From assembly GCF_963678635.1 (NCBI RefSeq), contig NC_087062.1:85770890-85834889 (forward strand): 64,000 nt of DNA. The letters run 5' to 3'. Source of the DNA: Symsagittifera roscoffensis (lineage: Eukaryota > Xenacoelomorpha > Acoela > Convolutidae). This document shows, one piece after another, positions 43,601-52,700 of this stretch (positions are counted from its first letter, which is position 1; each line of letters begins with the position of its first letter). Made by a program: the position numbers and the translations under genes. A model generated the notes under the pieces. The model had not been told where the DNA came from. It saw nothing but the letters and a program-made list of their open reading frames with translations, and made no database searches.

Positions 43601-44440
43601 ATGGCTATGAGAAGACCGCCCCCTTCTTTTTCTCGATCTTTTCTGATTAAAGTGTAATGTGAGCCAAGTGAGGGGTTTCGCGATTTCTTTCTTAATTTAG
43701 TTTCTTGGAAGACAGCAATATGAATTTGATTTTGAGATAGGAAAGCAGCAATTTCGGGTGCTTTTCCGGAGATACCGTTGCAATTAAATTGAAGGATTTT
43801 TAAAAGGCCTTTGGCGGGGTGTGGTGAACTATTTACATTATTAACAGCAGTATGATTAAAATGGTTGTTTGAACTTGAGTTATTTACACTATTTACACGA
43901 TTACGATTTGCGCGGTTTTGGGAGGAGGAATTATTATTCGAGGAGGTGGGAAGGGTGGGAGGGGGAGGGGGGTTAGGGAGGTGGGGTTGGGGGGCGGTTA
44001 GGGAAGTTGAACAAGTTTGGGAGTTGGGGGTGGTCAAGTTGGAGGACCTGGTGCCTGGGGGAGGTAAAATGTAGGTAGAGGTACAGGTAGGGCAATAGTA
44101 GTCAGGGTGGTGTTGGTTAAGGTGGGTAAGACCACTACATTTAAGGTGAATGTAACCACAGATGTGGCACCAGACACTGGGCTGGGTGCGTTTGATGCGG
44201 AAAGAGCAAGGGGAGCAAAAGTAAGGCCCTGGACCAGGGTTTGGATTAATGCCGGAGCGGAGTAGTAGTATAAGGATTAGCAGACGGAGCAGCCTGGCCG
44301 GCTTCAGACGCTCCGTAACCGAAAACCCGGAGACTTCTGAGCTTCTCCCGACCCAATGGGAGGGGGGGCTTGACGCCATTTGCATCTTGGTGGGGCCCAA
44401 GATGTCGGATCCACCACTGGAAGGCGGCGTCGTCTGGATC
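40665..44440 (-). mobile_element. Full-length-looking LINE (non-LTR retrotransposon), 3.8 kb
   Basis: Bounded by a perfect 14-bp target-site duplication, CAATGGTTTTTCAT, at 40651-40664 and 44441-44454. On the minus strand the element starts GATCCAGACGACG and ends in an (AAC)n tail of about five units, so the 3' end is defined by a short repeat instead of poly(A). It holds one long intact ORF and almost no UTR at either end. A perfect TSD and an uninterrupted ORF imply recent insertion. Confidence 0.95.
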
Positions 44441-44454
44441 CAATGGTTTTTCAT
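40681..44454 (-). CDS. LINE polyprotein: zinc finger, AP endonuclease, reverse transcriptase
   Basis: A 1257-codon ORF. Residues 51-76 are Leu-rich and end in NPNPGP, a 2A-like signature. Residues 80-124 have eight Cys/His in PHD-finger-like spacing (CSPC, CHIC, HLKC, CPTC). The endonuclease at about 217-440 has LQFNCNGI, QETKL, GGGLLIAI, GDANAH (350-355) and SDHLPI (426-431). The RT at about 640-900 has DLSKAFD, GVPQGSVLSPTLF and the catalytic YADD at 871-874. The C-terminus has the CPTC...H-x4-HLFNC finger common in jockey-like elements. The ORF's first ATG lies inside the target-site duplication; the first ATGs within the element are at residues 24 and 26. Stop TAA 40683-40681 directly precedes the (AAC)n tail. 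Clade: Jockey/CR1/I group, not resolved. Confidence 0.95.
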   Translation of the reverse strand: MKNHWIQTTPPSSGGSDILGPTKMQMASSPPSHWVGRSSEVSGFSVTERLKPARLLRLLILILLLRSGINPNPGPGPYFCSPCSFRIKRTQPSVWCHICGYIHLKCSGLTHLNQHHPDYYCPTCTSTYILPPPGTRSSNLTTPNSQTCSTSLTAPQPHLPNPPPPPTLPTSSNNNSSSQNRANRNRVNSVNNSSSNNHFNHTAVNNVNSSPHPAKGLLKILQFNCNGISGKAPEIAAFLSQNQIHIAVFQETKLRKKSRNPSLGSHYTLIRKDREKEGGGLLIAIHESIQYEEININNDGTLEAMGISVVASSSKLRIYNFYIPPRSSCPPGYSASLAELLAPGDALVLGDANAHSQLWNSNIEEDQRGSVLSNEITESTFAPLNDDTQTRVPFNSENQLSSPDISLVSQSLLLSTSWTPIKSLGSDHLPILLELPLDDFINFSPKRTFINFLKADWIKFTEEIEEGFLSAVPPSGVAAGEKFLRDLVLRAALHHIPAGRIRHFTPSLSPESTALAAERDLSRQQNLPPEVISQLNCRLMKQTAKDKENKWREFLRTCDYRTGARKFWKVVRSLNGSKPVAGRYPITFGSKPIHSPRDITSSFNKQFTNARPHASDKLLRITRRKIAKLPLSDSPIFTPENTKQAIADSKPSRALGPDGLCNIHLKHLAPLATQYLTYLFNISLSENIIPQIWKNSKIAPLPKPNKDLKQSTSYRPISLLCPAVKILERLVHPIFTKHLPNAKHQHGFRPFHSTTTALSTLEFYISDGFNQNRPPKRTVLATLDLSKAFDMVCHRSLVELVHDTPLPRSLVRWLSNYLNGRQAATSFREHTSPHRIIHCGVPQGSVLSPTLFNFYVHDAPPPPDNVNLVSYADDFHPFASSSNIDIASNSINSYLKRLYDFFTSRKLSFASSKGSVTLFSSYNKEFNKTPSVLLNNKALPLNKNPTILGVTFDPTLCFATHCKQSAEKARRRIGILKALAGSTWGHSKETLLLTFKALIRPILDYAAPAWSHASSNTSINCLQVAQNQSLRVVTGSNLMSSTAHLHSESEILTVKDHHTLLSSQFFISTYRSHHPINFIHSHPPPPRLLRPSIISCFKEDTQKILTDFSVYANHPLVLDDRDEVSTFIFNYYKPILKDNHTSLVTKFLAKTPPSKVICIPPPKIDPSEKSLPRPTRCKLSQLRSGYSRLLNTYLSRLDSSISHLCPTCSLAPHTTCHLFNCSQNPSPLTPADLWLRPVEVAKFLDLETEEPNPTRVG

Positions 44455-44479
44455 AAGCTAGCTTCGAGGATAGCCTCAT

Positions 44480-44675
44480 TACGAGGCCAAACTGTGCACT
44501 GGATAGGCGCACAATTTTGTGTCTGTATGTTCCTGGATTCCAGAGACAAGTCTGTAAACATGTTAAAATTTTGTCGGAGTGATCAAAGTGAATGAAAGAA
44601 CAAAAGAAGAACAAAGGGAGCGTCCTTGTTGCGGAATCCGTTTACAATGCACAAAATGCACAGTTTGGCCTCGTA
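44480..44675. mobile_element. TIR element (MITE), copy 2
   Basis: 196 bp with perfect 19-bp terminal inverted repeats: TACGAGGCCAAACTGTGCA at 44480-44498 and its inverse at 44657-44675. Whole-length match to 39774-39970. It lies only 25 bp from the LINE's right target duplication, but the LINE has its own target duplication, so the two insertions are independent. Confidence 0.85.
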
Positions 44676-47600
44676 ATGCTAGATTCGTTCAAAGTTAATC
44701 TATCAAAGTTTTAATGTTAATTTGTCTAACTAACATAAAAAATGTAAAATGCATTTTTATTTGCGCGTTTGTATGAATTGCATTTTTGTACAGAATTTTT
44801 TTTCAGAACCAATACATACTTGGGTATGTATGTCTCATGAGGGGATTCTGCGGTTGATCCAATAACTAAAACAAAAGTAACATGTTCGAGGCTCAATATT
44901 TTTTTGTGGGGTAATTTCTGGATGTATTTCTGCCTCGTTTTCGTTCTGATTTAGATTAATTTCGGTTAGCTCGCATTTCATGCGTAAATTAACCGTAATA
45001 ATCGGAAAATACAATTCAACAAAGAATAACGAACTGCCATAAATTTCGGTATTTAAAGCAAAATTCAATGTCATAAAATACGCAAATTGACAACTTATTC
45101 AAATCAGTTTTAAAACAGCGCCCTAAAAACTTGTGATCGTTGTTTCGATCATTCCTCTGAATGTGTTCCTACCCTGTACTTAGTTTATCAGAAATTTCAT
45201 AAAATACTATCTTGGTTTTTCTCGCTATGATTTCTAGCGAGAAGAACCTCGCCCAACATCAGAGCGAGAAGAGGTGGTGAGACCTCAACGGTCAACCGGG
45301 TCGGCTCTTTTACCCAGGAACTGCTCCCGGTCCTGGTCGGCGGACCATTTTTCTGCCTCGTTTCGGTTTTGATGCAAATCTGTTTCGAATTCATATATTA
45401 GGTGAATTAACTGTGATTATAGAAAATTACAAGTCAACAAAGAATAGCGAACTGCCTTTGATTTCTGTATTTAAAAGCAGTATTCGATTTTATAAAACCA
45501 GCGAAATGAAAACACACAGAAATCAAAACAGCGCCTGAAAAACTTGTGAACTTTGTTTTGATCTTTCAATTGACTTTTTTCACACAGTTTTTTGTTCATC
45601 AGAAATTACTTGAAAGGTTTCAAAGTTTTCCTAAGGGCTCCTGATAGTCTCTAATAATTGTAGGCATCGATTATTTGACTCAGCTATAACTTATGCCAAT
45701 TTTTTTCCTTTAGGGTTTAAAACTTAATCTGGTTAATTTTGGATTTTGAGTTGGAATATTGGTAATAATTTGGATCGCTTTTCATTTTTTCTTTTCGGAA
45801 TCGTTTGCAAGACTTTTCATGTTTATATGCTTCAGTTCGGTAAAACCAACCATCAAATCTCAATTTCTTTCAAAATACTTGAAAAACCAAGGCTTTTTTG
45901 GTGAGCTTTTTTTCACAAAAAGGTGAAAGTTTTTTTTCTAATTACAATTAAATGTGAGATAAAATGCCATTCATGGCAAGTTTTATTCTGCCACTTGTAA
46001 TTAATTTGAAAATCGGGATGAAAATTGTTTTAACTGCGTTTTAAAGCGAAGCTTATATGAACGTATGAATCAGAATGAATTCGAATGTGCATTTTTTTAA
46101 ACCCATTTTCTCAGCTCGTATTCATGTTTTGCACACGTTCGAATCGTTTTATATTTGCGATTAGCTGTGATACTGCAACTAGTTACCTGAATTTTATCCT
46201 CCGTTGAATTTTTTGCGAGCAGGCAGTTGCGGATCTGGAACGGCGCACGCACTCCTCCTCCTCCCTGCCCTCAAGGATTCGATCCCTGGACGACCTAAAA
46301 GTTCCCCTTTTGGTACTATTTTATGACATCCGATTTCGCTGACCAACACTAAAACTTTTTTAAAGGCGCCCATTATTTTTTAATTTTTAGGGGAATGCGC
46401 GACGTCAAAATTTTCCGAAAGCGCCTAAAAACTCTTCTATTGCTTTAGTATACTGTGAAGAGTTCGTTCCGTAGCTCTCCACATTGTTTTTGATTCCATG
46501 GACACACAGTGACAGCAGGTAAATGTTTATCCACATCATTTAATTTGGGATTGTTCGCTTTTGCAGCTTCGAACAGCTCAAATCAATTAGCAATTCTAAT
46601 AGATTACCCTTGAACTTCGGCAGCCTAATAACAGAACGCTTGAAATCTTTTATGTTTTAATAAAATGCGTTGTTGCTTGTGTTCTGATGAGTACAGCGGA
46701 AATCGCGATTGACTGAGTTGCGATTCTTGAACACAGTCGATCCGTCGAATGCATGTTGAGGCCGTTAGCCGGAGTCTGTTGCCGTTGTAGTGATGGATTC
46801 AATGGATATTGATCGTTTCTAGAGAACTCCAGGTTTTCGCAGGAACCAGGTTGATAGTATACAGAATCGCATTGTCGTTTATGCAGTCAGCCATGGAAAA
46901 TGTTGCATCGTTCTCGAATTCTCTGTCATACTGTTTTTTCCCTGAGTAGTGTAGTCGTAGTGTGTGTGCTGGCGAATTGCAGAAGGGTTAGATGGCACAG
47001 TTATTCTATAGTATCGAAACTAAAGGCTGCCCTAGAAACATTGTACGTGTTGTAAGTTCTGGTGGAAGTTCGAACGTGAATACCACTGCTGGCTGGGATC
47101 AAATGCGAAGATAGTTGTAGAGTACAGTGACTGGGGGAGTCATCTATCTGTATCTCAATATCATGTTTTTCGTATCGTCGCATTTGTTTGATTAGCAAAC
47201 ATTTGCAGCTTCATAGCGAAGAATTATCATTTGTAAGATTTTGCTCGTCTGCAAGAGGAAACGAAGTTATATCATCTGCCAATCTTGTAATTCTTGCAGG
47301 CATTTGAAAAAGTCCTTAGTGGTTATTTTTACATTCTCTAATTAAGTAGCGTTTTGATTGCTAAGTTGTCGTTCAAGGCTTCAAAAAAAATTTAACGAAA
47401 CTTCCATTTTTTATGAGCGCTTGTTGTGAAACTTTTGGAGCCATCGTCGAAGTCGTAAAAAGATTATAGGAATGGTTAATTAATGTTAAAAGAGAAGTTT
47501 TGATATGGAAGGAAAATAGCTTTGGGTATCAATTGTTTTTTGTCGACAGAAAAATTACGAACGGTCCTGTTGGCACTACGAGCGTGCGTAATTTGTATAG

Positions 47601-49708
47601 GGTTTTAATAAGCTATGAAGTATCAAGTGTTTTTGATAGTTAGAATTCTAGCAGTGAAACTTGGCTGAAAACACAGTTTTACGTTTTAAATGAGATGAGA
47701 AAACTTTTTTGAACCTCACTGATCAAGTTATAAAAGGAAATCTTACGCTCCTCTGGGCGTTCTTATTTTTTGTACAAGTTTTGAGAAATTTTTTGGATTG
47801 GTATATTACATTGATTTCATTTTTTTTTTCAGTTATCAACACAGTGTCATCAGGGTACGTTTTTAAAACCAAATCTACCTTTGCACCCCGAGGATTAACA
47901 ATTCAGAATGCAAGGTATGATACAAACTATAGGTTGTGAAATAGCACAATGAATTAGATCGGTGCAAACATTGCACAGTGGTTTTGAATTTTGAGCCAAA
48001 ACAAACAAAATTTTTTTATCTGGCCTGAATTTAATGTTGCTTCTGAGCAGCTGAAAGGACCTCTTCAAACAACTGGGGGGACCTCTGCGACAGTCCTGAA
48101 CACCCAGGAGGACCATCGAGGATTTCCTGAACAGCTGGGGGGGGCTTTGAGACAGTTCTTGTAGTAGCCTGACTTGCCGCCCGGAGAAAGGGATGACTTA
48201 CCCTTGATCGCGTGGTAGACTGCTGGCTCGGGCTTCTGAGATTGTCCTGAACAGCTGAGTGGCTGAATTGTCACTGGTGATGTGAGGGGGACGCACATTC
48301 CTGGTTGCTGACTTCGAAAATTTGTCACTTTTTTGGTCGCCAAGTTCTTAAGACTGAAGATACCAATGTCTTAAATTGTTCGTTACCTTGTCAAAAGTCA
48401 ATTTTTACATCATCCAAAACTGTGACCAAACTACGGTAGTTTATGAAATATGAACTGGAAGTTACTGCCTTTTCAAGCTATTCATATGAAAGATTATTCA
48501 CATCTATTCTAGAGCTCCTTCCGTCGTGATTGCGATTCAAAACAAAATTTTTGCGGGGAAAAACTGGCCTGACTTTTGCTGCTCAGGCTGATTTAAAGCT
48601 GGACGAGTGGATGAAAGGGTTGATGTCGCGTTCTGCTATAGGTTGCTGAAGTTAAATTTGTTTAGATTAGTTATGGCTACTTGTTGAAACTGAGTTTTAA
48701 TAGTTTCCCGCTTTCCAAAGATTTCAAAAAATTCCAAAAGAGTACAGAAATATTTTTCGTTTTTGTTTAGCTATTCCTGTCATCGCAACATGATGCGCTA
48801 CTTGCTAAGCAACTGGCTACCGTTGTTCATTTTCTGAATTTCATTTTTAAATTTAAATTTGTTGCCGAGTCAGAACATTTGTTCAATCGCCGATAACTAA
48901 TTCGGAAGTTGCGGAAGATTTTTCGACACAGTTGAGCTTTGGATCGGAAATTTTTTTAAATGTAATTGTGACAGACTTTTTAAAGTGAACGTTCTTATTC
49001 AATATTTGAATACTTCCTTTGAAAGACAAAGTTTTCACTCAAAATATTCTGTGCACTTCACACTAACCATATGCTCTTTTTACTACAACTTAGTTTTGCT
49101 TAAAATCTTTTCGTATTTTGTTTGTTTACAAAAACTGAGAAAAACAGTTTTTTTTTCGTTTTTTGTCTCGAGTTTTTGATTTTCGAAGTCGAAGTGTGGT
49201 AAAACATCTTTCATTCACCACTTTGGAATAAATTACGTGATATTTTACCAATTTGTATGAAAGATTTGCTTTGAAAAGTTGATTGTTGAGCTTTTTAACT
49301 TTTCACGTGCTTCGAAAAAAAGTTATTGTACTTTTGAACATATTGCTTTGTGCGTAAAATGTTAAAGCTGTGGGTTGCTTAGACCATCAGGCGCCGATAT
49401 CTTCTGAGTCTAATGGTCTCTTTTGGCAAGCAAAACATGCAAAAATCAGGCGTTCAGTTTAATTAAAAGACTCAACTTCTACTTTTCAATACAATTCCAA
49501 AAGCTTACCAATCTCAGTCAGCAATTAAAACCATCGAAGCGAGAGCAATTGTAATTGGTAAACGTGATTTGCCATCTATGGTCTCTTTTCAACTACTCAA
49601 CGGCCATTTTTTATTTTATTCTTCATTCTTTGAGTTTTTTGCCAGTTGGTTTCTGTGAGCTTTTTGAAAAAAGTATCTGTTTGAGAGAAGAACGAACCGA
49701 ACGCAATT
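44676..49708. other. Intergenic DNA with a GC-richer, partly coding-like middle
   Basis: Apart from the block listed at 46620-47290, no gene is supported. 46200-46300 includes an inverted GGATCGAATCC-type box B and may be a SINE relic. 48050-48350 is GC-richer with a recurring CTGAACA-C/GC-TG word and short frames on the minus strand. 49200-49708 is the presumed promoter and 5' UTR of the ZP-like gene, with no clear TATA box. Confidence 0.45.
46620..47290 (-). pseudogene. Coding-like block in several frames, minus strand
   Basis: Consecutive stretches read as plausible protein but change frame. They run from a stretch near 47290-47220 (RLADDITSFPLADEQNLTND), through MRRYEKHDIEIQIDDSPSHC at about 47180-47120 and a frame over about 47010-46860 (HTHYDYTTQGKNSMTENSR), to CDSVYYQPGSCENLEFSRND and on to about 46670 in a third frame. 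GC content is above the surroundings. Some joins have possible acceptors (TTTCCTCTTGCAG near 47265), but I could not assemble one clean gene. It is either several small exons or a decayed gene, with no family recognised. Confidence 0.35.
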
Positions 49709-52700
49709 ATGGTAAGTTTCAGTTTTCATAAATCTGATAATGGTTTTAGCAATTTTATTTTCATAGGTCGGATGTAAACCGGCTCCTGTGTTGTTTTTTT
49801 ATTATTATATCTTATTCTTTTCCTTGAAAAATATACTTTAAAATTTGAATTTGGTCCTCGAACAAAATCGAATCCTGTGTTGTTTGAGGCGACCATTTTA
49901 AATAACTGAGTCTGAAAAAAATACACATTTCTTAGTTCCGTTAGTGTTCTGTGCCAAAGTATATCCCAATAATAAACATAAAAACGAATAAAATAGGTTT
50001 ATTAATTCTGAAAGAGAGAATTACTGAATGAGAATAAATTAATTAACTGAATTTAATTTTATGTTTTTATATTTTGTTAACATATTATTAATTTAGTATA
50101 AATACGAATTATAATAAAAAGTCGCGGGGAAAATGATGTTTTTTGTTTCAGAATTTGGCACTGAGTTTGGTCGTTCTGGCCTTGTGCTGTTTTACCGGAT
50201 GGTGTGGTGCAGGAACCGCTGATTTGAGTACGTTGTTTTCCCTCTTTCTTTGTTCTCCCTCATTTTTTTTTCACCTATCGAGACTAAATGAGTGTAAATT
50301 AAAAAAAAACATGCGTTTGCCATAAATTTTCTTCCAGTCAGCTGAAACGACCTATCGAAGCACTGTATAAGAAATTCAGCAATGCGATATTTTTAAGAAT
50401 CATAGACAAATTTTTTCCGGTTTGCGAGCTTTTATATATCGGAGAGAGCTTTCATTTAAGTTTGGCATGTTAAACGACAAAAGCGATGATAAATAAAAGA
50501 AAAAAAAAGGAAGAATTAGGAATCTGAGCGAATCTGTGTTAGGAAGCTCAAATGTTATAAGTATCCAAGGAAACGGCGTGACAAACAGTGATGTTTAAAG
50601 CACAGAATTGTTATAATTTGAATTTGATTTGTTTTAATTAATAAGAACGTGAATTTAGTTCTCAGGTTTGCTTTCAATTCAAAACAATTTGTTTCCAATG
50701 ACCCTGTCATTCTAGTATGAAAGTAGGGACGGATTTTTGAAGTGGACGCGCGCCAAAAAAGGAGAATCTTTGGTCAAAACTTTCCAAAAAAGCCTAAAAC
50801 TGCATTTTTGGCCCGTTTTTTTACAGAATTGCCTGCGGTGCATTTTTTTTGTCAAAATGGGTTCTCAAAAATGTATTTGATCGACTTAAAAAAAGGTCCA
50901 CGAACATTAAAAAGTTTAATAAATATCCGACCTGTTTCAGTCATTATTTGGATTCAAAAAGGTATTCAGTTGTTACAAAAAATGAGTGGTTCGTTGTATT
51001 AATTCCGACCACTCTCTAAAGGGTTGATTTTCCCGCCGGATTTTAGGTACCCGAAAAAAGTATGTATAGGGTCAAATGTGGTATCAAGCTCTTTTTATCG
51101 TATTTCAAAGAGCAAAAAGATTTTTCAAAATAGTTGTCTCAGGGTCAAAATCATATTTAATTAAGTTATTATTTCGAAAAAATTTTTGCGATTCATAGTA
51201 ATGACGCAAATTCGAAGGAAAAAGAAAAGTCGGCTGCTGCGCAAAAAGCACACCATATTTTGATCTTTAAAAACATTGAAAAAAAACTGGAATTTGGAGA
51301 TTTTTCTTTTTCAAAGTGAGATGATGAATCAAACGATTATAATAAACTGTTCAATATAATTTCAAGATGTGACGATGTTGCTTCTTTTGTTTGCAATTGA
51401 ATTGCTGTTGCAGATCTGACGAGTTACGGGCTTCCAGAGGCAACTTTCGCAGGCAGCTGTAATAGTCAACAAGGAACGTTTGTGGACAGACAATTCGAGG
51501 CTACCTGCTTTCCTAGGTAAGCTGCTTTCTAGGCGCTACTTACTAAAGACTGAAGCAAAGAGAAAACAAGACTGCTCGTATCAGAGCGAAGCCCTGAATG
51601 ACCCGACTGCCTCTTAAGGTCGGATCAGTAATAACATGAACAAAGTAAATGTAATGAATAAAAATGATTTTTTTTTAAATTTGATTTAATTTGTGAAAAT
51701 CGTCTACTCACACGCCAATCAAGTACAAATTGATAGATTTTGCTCCTAATAACAAATCGACTATGGCAAAAGGCTGATTTCAACCAATTTGGAACGATTT
51801 TTAGAAGGTTTAAATTTCCGCTTACGCTTTAATATCGCGGGTTAATTGTCCTCGATTGGCCACAATAGCAGCCTTTAAACCCCCATAACTTAGCGAAAAA
51901 TGATCACAAGTGAAATATCTTTTCAAATTTAAGCTCAGGAGAACAATATGTTTTGAATGATATCAAAACTATATTCCTTACTTTCGTTAGGAAAGTCGGA
52001 ACAATAATAATAGAAAATTTCAGCGAATTATTAGCCACATGCCGCAATTATAAACTGAATGGAACGATGAACGCAATTAATGTATCCGAATATTCCGACT
52101 GCTTTTTAGCGTAGCTGAATTAATATTCGTTGAACACTACGCAATGCCAAAGCATTTTAATTATTTTAGCCAAAGTTCAAAGTGAAGGGACATTAGTAAG
52201 AACTAACGTTTCATTTTAATACGCCTAACTTATTTCATTAATTAAAATAGGTTTTTTTTCGGTGTCTTTTTGTTTTTCAAAGTAACGGAATATTTGTGCT
52301 CGGGGTGGTTTTTTTTCAGACAAATTTGGACTTTTTAACTAGCCATTTTGACGGAATTTTTAAATATGATTCAAAAGGTATTGTTGGCTTGAGCTGAAAT
52401 TTGAAAAGATTTTTTAGCTGTGATCATTTTCCGTAAATTTATGGGGGTTTAAAGATTGAACTACTTTGGGACAATTAACGCGCGATATATTTCGCGCTAT
52501 TAACGCGTAAGCGGACATTTAATCCGTCATAGAAATCGTTCCAAATTGGCTGAAAGAAGATTTTTTGCCATAATTGATTTGTTACAAGGAGCGAAATCAG
52601 TTCTTTCGTAGTTTATATGGCGTGTGGGGGATGATTTTTATAGAAACTCTTTTTTGTTATTACATTGAATTTGTTAATGATATTTATGTTATTACTGCTC

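Noticed and set aside
39774..44675. The two similar ~196-bp sequences around the LINE as LTRs of one element
   Set aside because: Each has its own terminal inverted repeats, they are at unequal distances, and the LINE has its own perfect 14-bp target duplication.
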